In this document: in pieces, positions 33,042 to 41,545 of the stretch | How the letters are laid out: each line of letters starts with the position of its first letter | How positions within the stretch are numbered: position 1 is the stretch's first letter | Assembly: GCA_963715405.1 (NCBI GenBank) | Contig: OY970239.1 | Span: forward strand, 558,001-622,000 | DNA length: 64,000 nt | Source: JALZKA01 sp963715405 | GTDB lineage: Bacteria > Actinomycetota > Thermoleophilia > Solirubrobacterales > 70-9 | Direction: 5' to 3' | Notes under the pieces: model-generated | Databases searched by the model: none | The model's input: the letters and a program-made list of their open reading frames with translations, nothing else | Told to the model about the DNA's origin: nothing | Program-made: the position numbers and the translations under genes

Positions 33042-35702
33042 GTGGTCTGTCCAGCCGGCACCGGTTCTGGCCCGGATAAGGTGCCGCTTGTGATAGGGGG
33101 CAGTTGGCATCTCGGCGACGTGCTCGAGCGGGCGGCGGAAGAGGATCCCGGCCGGCTCGCCCTCTCGGATGCCGCCGAAACTCTCACGTACGGCGAGATG
33201 CTCGCCGAGGCTCGCGACCTCGCGAGCTCGTTGCCGGCCGGAGCCGGCGACCCCCGGCCGGTAGCGACGCTCATGCCGAGCAACGCCCGTGGCGTGGTGG
33301 CCATGCTCGCCTGCCTCATCGCGGGCCGCCCGTACTGCGTGCTCAACCCGGCGCAGCCGCGCCGTCGCCTGGAAGCGCTGCTCGGCGCGATCGAGCCGAG
33401 CACGGTCTGGGTCGCGGACCGGAGCCAGCGTGAGAAGCTCGGCGTGGTGGGGCTCCCGGTGGCGGTTCCTCGCGCGAGGGAGAGGCGACGACCCGGCTGG
33501 ACTTCGCCTCCTCGAGGGGAAGACGAACTCGCCGGGATCTATGTCACGTCCGGCAGTACGGGATCGCCCAAGCTCGTGGCTTATCGGCACACGGCTGCTC
33601 ACCACCGGCTCGGCAAGTACTTCGCCGGGCTCCCTGCCGGCGGGACGCACGATCTCGGCTCCGGCCATCGCTTTGCCCTGGCGGCGCCGCTGTGGACGGC
33701 GGCCGCCGCTTCTGCGGTGTTCACCGCGCTGTCGTCCCGCGCCGAGCTACAGGTTCTCGACCCCGGCCTGGGTAGGCCCGACGCTCTTTGGGAGCAAGTC
33801 CGGACCCGCAAGCCCACGGTGTGGGTTTCGACCCCCTCTGTCTTTCGCCATCTCGCCGGCTCTGGCGCTCTCGAAAACAACAGCATTCGTGTAATTCGGC
33901 TGACGGGCGAGCCGATGCTGGCGAGCGACGTCGAGCTCGCTCAGCAGATCTGCGGGCCGGAAGCCTGGCTGATCGCCGCTTACGGCTTGACCGAGACAAA
34001 CGGGGTCGCGACCCAAAGGGGAATCTGGCTCGGCGATTCCCGCCTATCCGCCGGGGCGATCGACTCGGGGTATCCGCTCGACGGGGTCGAGGTGAGGATC
34101 GAGGACGAGGACGGGAACCTCCTCCCATCGGGAACGGAAGGCGAGATCGTGATCGGCGGCCGGTTTCTCTCCGCGGGTTACCTGGATTCGGGCCGGTCCG
34201 GGACCGGGACCAGATTCTCACGCAGGGGCGGGCAGCTTGTCCTAGAAACCGGCGATCGCGGCGTCCTCGATGACGACGGGGCGCTGCTGGTCAAGGGACG
34301 GCGGGATCGGCGGGTCAAGATTCAGGGCTACCGGGTGGACCCGGTGGAGATCGAAGCTGAAGCGCTCCGGCTTCCAGGTGTCTTGAACGCGGTCGTCGTG
34401 CCCTTCAGAGCAGGTGAGGAGGCCACGGCTCTCGCCTTGTTTGCGACAGGCGGCACAGACGATTCCGTTGACTCGCCGGCGATTCGCTCGCATCTGCGCG
34501 AGGTCCTGCATCCCGAGGCTGTGCCCGCGCAGGTATCGGTACTCGAGGCCATTCCGCAAACGCCCGGCGGCAAGGTGGATCGGCCCCGTCTTACCGCGAT
34601 GGCCGCGGAATCCGCCAGAGGCCCTCTTGGCGCCAGCGGTGATGTCGATCCGCTCATGATCCATCTCGCGTCGCTTTGGAGCGAAGCCCTCGAGATCGAG
34701 TCGCCGGGCCCTGAGGACGACTTCTTCGCCCTCGGAGGCGATTCTCTGGCCGCCGCGGAGGTTTGCGCTGCGATCGAGGATCTTTACGGGGTTGAACTTG
34801 AGCCGGCGACGCTGCTCGAATACCGTTCCCCGCGGGCGCTCGCCGTAGAGGTGCGCCGGATCCTCGACGGAGCCTCGCATGCACAGGCCCCGATCCTTCA
34901 CCTGAATCCGCGAGGCGCGCGGACCCCCGTTTTCGCGTTCCACGGCGCAGGAGGGGACGCAACCGGACTCGTCCATTTTGCCGAGGCGATCGGGCCCGAG
35001 CAGCCCGTCTTCGTGGTCCAGCTTCCTGGCGCCGACCGCCGCAGCAGTCCGCTCTCCTCAATGGATGAGATCTCCGAGTTCTGCGTCTCGGCGATCGAGG
35101 AATCAGGCGTCTCGCCTCCGTATCTGCTTGCGGGCACATCGTTCGGCGGGCTGGTCGCCTTCCATACTGCGGCGGCGCTATTGCAAGCGGGCCATGAGAT
35201 TGCTTATGTCGGCCTGTTCGATACTCCCGCGCCGGGAACGAGGAGAGGTCACTACCTGCTGCGACCACTTGCTCACCTGCGCCCTTCGAAGCTGGGGCCG
35301 CGTGACCTGGCTCGAAACCGCCGTTCGTGGCCGATTCGTGCGGGGAGGGCGCTGCGTGTGAGCGTCGCCGAGTACCGCATCGTCGCGCGGACCCTTCTCG
35401 GGAGTAGGCGCGTGAGCCAGGTCGATCACAAATTTCGGCATCTGCGCATCGCTTGCGAGATGGCTGCCGACCGCTGGAAGCCGCAAGCGCTCCCGCTGCA
35501 AGTTCACCTCTACCGGTGTGACTGGCAGCCGGACCACCTTGTTGGCGCGTCGCGCCTTGGCTGGGATGAGCTGGCGCCGGAAATAAGCGTGCGAAATGTG
35601 CCATCGCGGCATACCCGCCATATCCGTCCCCCGAACGTGACACAGCTCGCGGCGCTTGTCGGCGAGGACCTGAACCGGGTGAGGGCGCCGGCTAGCGCGT
35701 GA
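33042..35702 (+). CDS. Stand-alone adenylation-carrier-thioesterase enzyme (NRPS-like)
   Basis: This 886-aa protein has three domains. The adenylation domain (about 15-525) shows YVTSGSTGSPKLVAYRH (core A3, residue 168 on), AYGLTETNG (A5), LVLETGDRGVLDDDG (A7), GRRDRRVKIQGYRVDPVEIE (A8) and TPGGKVDR (A10). A carrier domain follows (about 535-610) with the phosphopantetheine serine in DDFFALGGDSLAAAEV, then a type I thioesterase (about 625-880) with GTSFGGLVAFH. There is no condensation domain, so it activates and releases or dimerises one acid, as in NRPS-like synthetases. GTG at 33042 or 33081 may be the start. Its end overlaps the convergent twin-arginine gene by 11 bases. Confidence 0.88.
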   Translation: MVCPAGTGSGPDKVPLVIGGSWHLGDVLERAAEEDPGRLALSDAAETLTYGEMLAEARDLASSLPAGAGDPRPVATLMPSNARGVVAMLACLIAGRPYCVLNPAQPRRRLEALLGAIEPSTVWVADRSQREKLGVVGLPVAVPRARERRRPGWTSPPRGEDELAGIYVTSGSTGSPKLVAYRHTAAHHRLGKYFAGLPAGGTHDLGSGHRFALAAPLWTAAAASAVFTALSSRAELQVLDPGLGRPDALWEQVRTRKPTVWVSTPSVFRHLAGSGALENNSIRVIRLTGEPMLASDVELAQQICGPEAWLIAAYGLTETNGVATQRGIWLGDSRLSAGAIDSGYPLDGVEVRIEDEDGNLLPSGTEGEIVIGGRFLSAGYLDSGRSGTGTRFSRRGGQLVLETGDRGVLDDDGALLVKGRRDRRVKIQGYRVDPVEIEAEALRLPGVLNAVVVPFRAGEEATALALFATGGTDDSVDSPAIRSHLREVLHPEAVPAQVSVLEAIPQTPGGKVDRPRLTAMAAESARGPLGASGDVDPLMIHLASLWSEALEIESPGPEDDFFALGGDSLAAAEVCAAIEDLYGVELEPATLLEYRSPRALAVEVRRILDGASHAQAPILHLNPRGARTPVFAFHGAGGDATGLVHFAEAIGPEQPVFVVQLPGADRRSSPLSSMDEISEFCVSAIEESGVSPPYLLAGTSFGGLVAFHTAAALLQAGHEIAYVGLFDTPAPGTRRGHYLLRPLAHLRPSKLGPRDLARNRRSWPIRAGRALRVSVAEYRIVARTLLGSRRVSQVDHKFRHLRIACEMAADRWKPQALPLQVHLYRCDWQPDHLVGASRLGWDELAPEISVRNVPSRHTRHIRPPNVTQLAALVGEDLNRVRAPASA

Positions 35703-36222
35703 TGAGCTTCTGGTCCGAGATCCCGGTGTTGGTCTCGCCAGGAGAGGAGGCCCACCCGAACAGCGAGAAACGTGCCTGTCCGCGCAACTGCCGCTCGATC
35801 TTGACCGCTCTCAGCGAGAACGGAGGGTTCTCGTCGAGCTTGATCAACTCGGTTACCGCGCCCGCCCTCGGGATGGAGAGCCTGCCGGTACCGACCAGCG
35901 AGCGCGTGAACTCCGTGTCCTCGCGCCTGCGCCGAAGGTAAAGCTCCACATCCACCGACATGCGCCTCTCGCCGCTGAGCCTGACCCTGACACCCTCCGC
36001 GCGGACGACCTCGTCGAGATCGTCATCGACGATCCGCAGGCCAAGGTCGAAATGGAAGCCCCCGAGTCGCCGGCCACCCGCAACGGCGGGCTCCGCCGCG
36101 AGCTCATGGGCGTAAGCAATCGCGGCGCCGAGGGAGATCCCGCCGGCTACGAGCCGTCGCACCAGGGTTCGGCGGCTCATGCGACCGCCCAGATAAGCGG
36201 CTGTCAGCTCCTCGTGCGACAC
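35692..36222 (-). CDS. Twin-arginine secreted protein, family member 3
   Basis: This 176-aa paralog begins MSHEELTAAYLGGRMSRRTL and has the same late twin-arginine signal (SRRTLVRRLVAGGISLGAAI). The mature part contains RIVDDDLDEVVRAEGVRVRL and DENPPFSLRAVKIERQLRGQ, corresponding to blocks in members 1 and 2. Its 3' end is duplicated as a remnant at 32080-32237. Member 4 lies immediately upstream with a 2-base gap, so the two form an operon. Confidence 0.7.
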   Translation of the reverse strand: MSHEELTAAYLGGRMSRRTLVRRLVAGGISLGAAIAYAHELAAEPAVAGGRRLGGFHFDLGLRIVDDDLDEVVRAEGVRVRLSGERRMSVDVELYLRRRREDTEFTRSLVGTGRLSIPRAGAVTELIKLDENPPFSLRAVKIERQLRGQARFSLFGWASSPGETNTGISDQKLITR

Positions 36223-36224
36223 GG

Positions 36225-36737
36225 CTAGCGACTATATATCGCGGATGCGAGCGGGTTCGGATCGTTGCCGTCGTAGGTCGAGACGCCCAGCTTGACCCTC
36301 CGCTTCTCGTTCAGCACCTGGATCGCGTTGGGCGACTGGATCGGATGGTCTCCGAACGGGATCTGAATCACCTGTGTGCCGGGGCCGTCGAAGGACACGC
36401 CCCCGTTACCGATCACGACATCGGGATAGGAGGTCTTGGCCGGCGAGCGATACATGTGGAGGTACAGCGGCCAAGACTGCGCCCCTGTCGAGGTGACCCT
36501 GACCTTCACGTAGCGGTTACGCATGACGCGGTCGAGGTCCTGGACGACCATCTTCGCTGTCAGGGTTTCGCCGTGGAGGTCCCGCAAAAGACGCGCCTTG
36601 GCGGCTTGCGGTCGCAGAAGGTGGGCGTAGGCGAAGGCGGCGCTGACGGTGGCGCCACCCGCCGCAAGCCGGCGAACGAAGGTACGGCGACTCATTTGGC
36701 CCTCGAGATATGCCTCGACCAGCTGGTCTTGCGACAC
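36225..36737 (-). CDS. Twin-arginine secreted protein, family member 4
   Basis: This 170-aa paralog is the most divergent: MSQDQLVEAYLEGQMSRRTF, then SRRTFVRRLAAGGATVSAAF as twin-arginine signal, and a mature part with VVQDLDRVMRNRYVKVRVTS and PSPNAI-type changes at the C-terminus. The shared N-terminus (acidic residues, AYLxG, MSRRT) before the signal is conserved in all four and may be a functional pre-sequence. It is divergent from the glycosyltransferase gene, with 113 bases between them. Confidence 0.68.
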   Translation of the reverse strand: MSQDQLVEAYLEGQMSRRTFVRRLAAGGATVSAAFAYAHLLRPQAAKARLLRDLHGETLTAKMVVQDLDRVMRNRYVKVRVTSTGAQSWPLYLHMYRSPAKTSYPDVVIGNGGVSFDGPGTQVIQIPFGDHPIQSPNAIQVLNEKRRVKLGVSTYDGNDPNPLASAIYSR

Positions 36738-36850
36738 GGTTACTTCCTCCCTTGCGATTGGTGATCACTCGCCCCGCCCCCGCCTGAGGTAAGCCCAAGG
36801 TAGCACGAGATATCGGGAGCTGAGCCACCTCTCTATAGCGTCTTGCAGCG

Positions 36851-39280
36851 ATGGCGATCACCTGCCTGCTCCCCGCCCGCAACGCCGCCGGCGATATCCC
36901 CGCCTACCTCGAGTCGGCCGCGCGCTTCGCCGACCGGGTGATCGCCCTTGACGACGGCTCAACCGACTCGACGGCCGAGCTCTTGGAGCAAAGCCCGCTG
37001 GTCGAGCGCGTCTTGCGAAACCCGCCTCGCGCGAGCTACGAAGGCTGGGACGACGCCGCCAACCGCCAGCTCTTGCTCGACGCCGCGATCGAGTCAGGCG
37101 GCGGCTGGGTCTTCTACCTCGATGCCGACGAGCGCATCGACCCGGACGACGCGGAGGCGCTGCGGGAGTTCGTCGAGCGTGACGGCATCAAGGGGTGCGC
37201 CTATGGCATGCAGGTGTACCGCTCCTGGGGCTCGCGCGTGGCACCCGAACCGAGCTACGTGTACAGGGTCTTCTTCGCCCAGCCGGGTCAGCGCCTTCCG
37301 CTGCGCTCGCTGCATTTCAACCCCGTGCCCGAAGCGATTCCGCAGGCGGCCTGGCTGCGGACGACCATTCGCATGCGCCACCTTGAATCGGACGAGCGGC
37401 TCGCCGTCCGCCGGCAGAAGTACGCGGAGGCCGACGCCGCGTCGTCATCGCCGAGCTCGCGTGGCCGGACCCCGCTCGACGTGCCCACGGAGCTCGTGGA
37501 ATGGACGCCGCGGCCGGCTGTCGCCGTGCTGGCGGTCGGAGCCGAGGGGGAGCGCTCGGCGCTTCCCGGCCATGGGAACGCCCGCATCACCTGCCTGCTC
37601 CCCGCGCGCAACGCCGCCGGCGACATCCCCGCCTACCTCGAGTCGGCCGCGCGCTTCGCCGACCGGGTGATCGCCCTTGACGACGGCTCAACCGACTCGA
37701 CGGCCGAGCTCTTGGAGCAAAGCCCGCTGGTCGAGCGCGTCTTGCGAAACCCGCCTCGCGCGAGCTACGAAGGCTGGGACGACGCCGCCAACCGCCAGCT
37801 CTTGCTCGACGCCGCGATCGAGTCAGGCGGCGGCTGGGTCTTCTACCTCGATGCCGACGAGCGCATCGACCCGGACGACGCGGAGGCGCTGCGGGAGTTC
37901 GTCGAGCGCGGCGCGGACCCTGCCGGCGCTTATGGGTTCCGGGTGTTCAGAATGCTTGGCGACGCGGAGCACTTCGACCGGGCGGAGCTTTGGGTGTACC
38001 GGCTCTTTCATGCCGAGGAAGCTCAGACCCTGCCCCCCATGCGACTCCACCTCGTTCCCGTGCCGATCGAGATCCCGCGAGAGCGCTGGCGGAAGACCAC
38101 CATCCGGATCCAGCATCTGGCGAGCCTCACGTCAAAGCGACGGGCCGCCAGGCTGCGGAAGTACCAGGAGGCGGATCCCGAGCGTCGCTGGCAGCGTGAC
38201 TATGGCGGGCTCGTCAGCGTAGGGAACGCTCTCCGAAGCTGGGCAAAGAGGCCACCGCACCTGCCGGCACTCGCAGATCCGCTCGAGCTTGGCGCAGCAG
38301 GCGAGCTTGACCTCGCCGAATTCGACCTCGACGCGCCTCTTCTGTCTGCGATCGTGATCGCGCGCAACAACGCCGCCACGATCGAGCGGACCGTCCGGGC
38401 CGTCGTCGGCCAGGAGTGTGAGGAACCCTTCGAAGTGATCGTGGCGGCCAGCGGCGACGACGGCACCGCCGATCTGATCCGGCGCCGTTTCGATTCTGTG
38501 AAAGTGGTCGACGTTCCCGAGCCTGGGTTGCCGGGCGCCGCTCGCAACGCCGGGCTCGCGATGGCTCGCGGCGAGTTCGTCTCCTTTCCAGGCTCTCACG
38601 TAGAGCTTCCGCCAGGAAGCCTCAACGCCAGGATTCAGGCACATGAGCTGGGCTACTCGATGGTCACCGGCTCGATCCTCAACGGCACGCCCACTCCTGC
38701 CGGATGGGCCGCTTACTTCCTGGACCATTCGCCATCTCTTCCAGCTCGCCCGTCGGGCGAGCTCGACGCGGCCCCTGCGCACTGCTCCTATACGCGGGAG
38801 GCGCTACTCGAGGTCGGCGGCTTTCCGGAGGACATGCGGGCCGGGGAGGACACAGTGGTAAACGGTGAGCTCTGGCGCCGCGGACACCGCGCCTACCGTG
38901 CGCAAGAGGTCGTCCTTACACACCGAAATCGCTGCACGAACGCGCTCCGGCTGGTCCGCCATCACTTCGCCAGGGGCCGGGCCTTGGGTCGCATCCTGCT
39001 CGCCGGCGAGAGCCAGCCCCGCAGCCGCCGCGGCATCCTTGCCTATCTGCGCACCTATCCGCGCTGGCGGGTCGGCGAGACGGACGCGAGGGTGGCGAGA
39101 TGGGGAGGACCCCTCCGCTCCCGCTACACGGACGTGCGGTGGCTGGTGGGACTCGGCGTCCTCGCCGCCTGCGCCGGGGCCGCATGGGAGACGCTCTTCG
39201 GAGCCGCCGCGCCCACCCGGCACGCAGCGGCCCCACGGGCTCGTCCAGCCGCCGGCCGGCAGCTTGGGGATCTCCACTGA
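36851..39280 (+). CDS. Three-module family 2 glycosyltransferase with near-identical internal duplication
   Basis: This 809-aa protein holds three GT2 modules. Modules 1 (from residue 3) and 2 (from residue 246) begin with the same ITCLLPARNAAGDIPAYLES and contain the nucleotide-sugar DDGSTDST and the metal-binding LDADERIDPDD; module 3 (about 495-740) has SAIVIARNNAATIERTVRAV and a more divergent acceptor part (EDMRAGEDTVVNGELWRRGH). One membrane helix is near the C-terminus (WLVGLGVLAACAGAAWE). Bases 36857-37179 and 37586-37908 differ at only two positions, so modules 1 and 2 arose or were homogenised very recently. It should transfer sugars in surface polymer synthesis. Confidence 0.85.
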   Translation: MAITCLLPARNAAGDIPAYLESAARFADRVIALDDGSTDSTAELLEQSPLVERVLRNPPRASYEGWDDAANRQLLLDAAIESGGGWVFYLDADERIDPDDAEALREFVERDGIKGCAYGMQVYRSWGSRVAPEPSYVYRVFFAQPGQRLPLRSLHFNPVPEAIPQAAWLRTTIRMRHLESDERLAVRRQKYAEADAASSSPSSRGRTPLDVPTELVEWTPRPAVAVLAVGAEGERSALPGHGNARITCLLPARNAAGDIPAYLESAARFADRVIALDDGSTDSTAELLEQSPLVERVLRNPPRASYEGWDDAANRQLLLDAAIESGGGWVFYLDADERIDPDDAEALREFVERGADPAGAYGFRVFRMLGDAEHFDRAELWVYRLFHAEEAQTLPPMRLHLVPVPIEIPRERWRKTTIRIQHLASLTSKRRAARLRKYQEADPERRWQRDYGGLVSVGNALRSWAKRPPHLPALADPLELGAAGELDLAEFDLDAPLLSAIVIARNNAATIERTVRAVVGQECEEPFEVIVAASGDDGTADLIRRRFDSVKVVDVPEPGLPGAARNAGLAMARGEFVSFPGSHVELPPGSLNARIQAHELGYSMVTGSILNGTPTPAGWAAYFLDHSPSLPARPSGELDAAPAHCSYTREALLEVGGFPEDMRAGEDTVVNGELWRRGHRAYRAQEVVLTHRNRCTNALRLVRHHFARGRALGRILLAGESQPRSRRGILAYLRTYPRWRVGETDARVARWGGPLRSRYTDVRWLVGLGVLAACAGAAWETLFGAAAPTRHAAAPRARPAAGRQLGDLH

Positions 39281-39310
39281 CTCTCCTGGCAGCCCGGATC
39301 CGGAGCCTTT

Positions 39311-41305
39311 TCAGAGGGATATGTCGAGCGGGCGAAGCTCCGGATCGCTTCCTTCACCCTCGATCGCGAGCAGCTCGAGCGCGTTGTCGCCTTCTCGGAT
39401 GAGCCCCGGTGGCACCATCGCGGCGAACTCCACCCCATGTTTGCCCTCGTAGCCGTAGGTGGTGGCCGCGATGCGGCCGTTCAGGGCGATCGCGAGCGGC
39501 TCGCCCGAATCGATCCCACTGAGCCCGCCCGCGATGCGGGCCGGGACGGTGTCCGCATCAGGGTCGTAGTCGCCGATCGAGGCGCCGTCGGCGATCGTCG
39601 CCTCTCCTGAGGACGGATCGCCGAGGAGCCCCTCCACGGGGCGACCATGCAGATCCGCCCTAGGGCCGATCGCATACAGGCTGGTCTTGCCGTCGCCGAG
39701 GGAGTCGATCCGCCGGTCCAGTGCCTCGTCGCGAGCCTCGGCGAACTCCGCTTGGGTGAGCTCGACCTCGCCGCCTCCCATGTTTTCGATCGCTACGGGC
39801 CGGTCCGCCGAGAGCTCGCCCAGGAGCGATTCGCCCTCTACCTCCCATGGAATCTCGGCGCCGATCGCATCCGCGATCGTCGGCACGACGTCAAGGGTGC
39901 TTGCCGCCCGGTCGTCGATATCGCCGCTCCTCTGCCCCGGCAGCTTCACGAAGAGCGGCACGGAGAGAATGTCCGGAGCGTTGGTCTCGGTCGCATCCCG
40001 GCGCTCGTCCCCGGCGCGAAACGAAACCCCGTGGTCGGCGGTCACGATCACGAGCGAGCGCTCGTAGAGGCCGCTCTCGCGCAGCCGGCCGAGCACCTCG
40101 CCGAGGAGCCGGTCCGTATAGCGGAGCTGCAAGAAGAACCGCTGCTCGTGCTGAAGCGTGAGCCACTCGTCGTCCGTCCACGCTTCGAGCCCTCCCAGCT
40201 CGGAGTCGGCCCCGACGCTGTCGGGGTAGCGCTCGCCGGAGGGCAGGTAGCGCCAAGTCTTGTGCGGGAGCAGCACATGGAGAAAATGGAGCACCGGGCC
40301 CGAGGCCGGCTCGATCTCCTCGGTAAAGGTCTTCACCTGACCCGGGCGGCTGATCGCGCCGCTCTCGCGTGGGCTCGGGATCCCGATCCGCTCCGCGTCG
40401 GGCACGGCGACGTAGCCGAGGAGCTCCGGCATCGTGGCGAGGATCGAGCCGAGGCCGCCCTCGTCCGTGCTCTCCGTTCCGCCTTCGCAGAGGCGCTCAG
40501 GGCAAAGGTTGGTCCAAGGCTCGGAGACGTGCATCTCGTGGCTTTCGCCGAGGAGGGTGAAGATGGAGCGCGGGTGGTCGGCCGAGGTGCCGAGGCTGTC
40601 GAGAGGGGCGTTGATTCCGGTGGCGAGCGTCGGAACCGCGAGCTCCGTGTCGCTTCGCGGGCTCGTCGCGTTCCGGTACCACGTCGCGTCTTCGCCAAAG
40701 GCGGCGAAGCTTGGAAACCGGTCGGCGTCGAGGCGCCCGTCGGCGCTCATGAGCGCGTGACCGGGAAGCTCGTCGAAGACGACCATCACCACGGGCGTTC
40801 GAGCTCGCGGCTGCGAGGGTGCCTCCACCTCTCCCTCTCCCGCGAAGACCAGATGGGAGATGGGAGTGAGCAAGAAGACGAAGACGAGGATGACCGGCGG
40901 CATGACGGCGAGCGACGAGAGCGCCGAGCGAACCCCTTCGCGGCGCGCGTACACCACTGCCGCGGCGGCTCCGGCAGCGATCACAAGCGGCGCCTGAAGC
41001 TCGAGCCGCAGGCCAAGGGGGTAGAGCATCTCGGAGAGGATCAGCGCCGCCAGGGCACCGATCAGCGCCAGATGGACCGCCCAGCCAAGCTCGTCGCTCG
41101 CCGCTGCGATTACGAGGCCCACAAGCGCCAGGACGGCAGGAATTCCGAGGACCGCGATCAGCGCGACGGCGACGACGTCACCACCGCTCGCTCCGCGTCC
41201 GATGAAGAACTGGGCGTCCGCGACGAAAAGGACGGGCGCGGCCGCGATCGCGGCGAGGACGAAGACGTGGAGAGCGCGCGTGCGGAGTGGTGGGCGAGGG
41301 GACAA
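39311..41305 (-). CDS. Membrane-anchored sulfatase/phosphoglycerol-transferase-like protein
   Basis: This 664-aa protein has four or five N-terminal membrane helices (to about residue 150) and a large extracytoplasmic alkaline-phosphatase-superfamily domain. TPVVMVVFDELPGHALMSAD carries the first metal-binding Asp, and IVTADHGVSFRAGDERRDAT carries the later Asp-His pair; the nucleophile region is NATSPRSDTELAVPTLATG. This architecture resembles LTA synthases and membrane sulfatases that modify surface glycans with phosphoglycerol or remove sulfate. It is convergent with the glycosyltransferase and divergent from a small membrane protein, within an apparent envelope gene set. Confidence 0.82.
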   Translation of the reverse strand: MSPRPPLRTRALHVFVLAAIAAAPVLFVADAQFFIGRGASGGDVVAVALIAVLGIPAVLALVGLVIAAASDELGWAVHLALIGALAALILSEMLYPLGLRLELQAPLVIAAGAAAAVVYARREGVRSALSSLAVMPPVILVFVFLLTPISHLVFAGEGEVEAPSQPRARTPVVMVVFDELPGHALMSADGRLDADRFPSFAAFGEDATWYRNATSPRSDTELAVPTLATGINAPLDSLGTSADHPRSIFTLLGESHEMHVSEPWTNLCPERLCEGGTESTDEGGLGSILATMPELLGYVAVPDAERIGIPSPRESGAISRPGQVKTFTEEIEPASGPVLHFLHVLLPHKTWRYLPSGERYPDSVGADSELGGLEAWTDDEWLTLQHEQRFFLQLRYTDRLLGEVLGRLRESGLYERSLVIVTADHGVSFRAGDERRDATETNAPDILSVPLFVKLPGQRSGDIDDRAASTLDVVPTIADAIGAEIPWEVEGESLLGELSADRPVAIENMGGGEVELTQAEFAEARDEALDRRIDSLGDGKTSLYAIGPRADLHGRPVEGLLGDPSSGEATIADGASIGDYDPDADTVPARIAGGLSGIDSGEPLAIALNGRIAATTYGYEGKHGVEFAAMVPPGLIREGDNALELLAIEGEGSDPELRPLDISL

Positions 41306-41344
41306 GCCTCGCTATTGTGAACGTGCTGTGAATGTGGAGACCAG

Positions 41345-41545
41345 ATGAGCGTCCTCGCCTATCTCGACCCGGGTAGCGGCAGCGTCCTCTTGCAGGCTCT
41401 CTTGGGCGGCGTCGCCGCGCTCGCGATCACCGGCAAGCTCTGGTGGGCACGCCTCTTGATGTTCCTGCGGATACGCCGGCCCGACGATGAAGCCGACGGT
41501 TCCGAGCCGGCGCGCGACGAAGCCGGACAAAGCCGAGTTTCGTAG
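41345..41545 (+). CDS. Small membrane protein with YLDPGSGS motif
   Basis: This 66-aa protein begins MSVLAYLDPGSGSVLLQALL, a motif seen in small proteins near exopolysaccharide or sulfatase genes, then a membrane helix (GGVAALAITGKLWWARLLMF) and a polar acidic tail. Its 3' end overlaps the start of the methyltransferase gene by 59 bases, so the two are tightly linked. It may act as a membrane anchor or adaptor for the neighbouring enzymes; that is inference from synteny. Confidence 0.75.
   Translation: MSVLAYLDPGSGSVLLQALLGGVAALAITGKLWWARLLMFLRIRRPDDEADGSEPARDEAGQSRVS

Noticed and set aside
39647..41320. 557-aa plus-strand open frame
   Set aside because: It is antisense to the sulfatase-like gene and has no recognisable domain.
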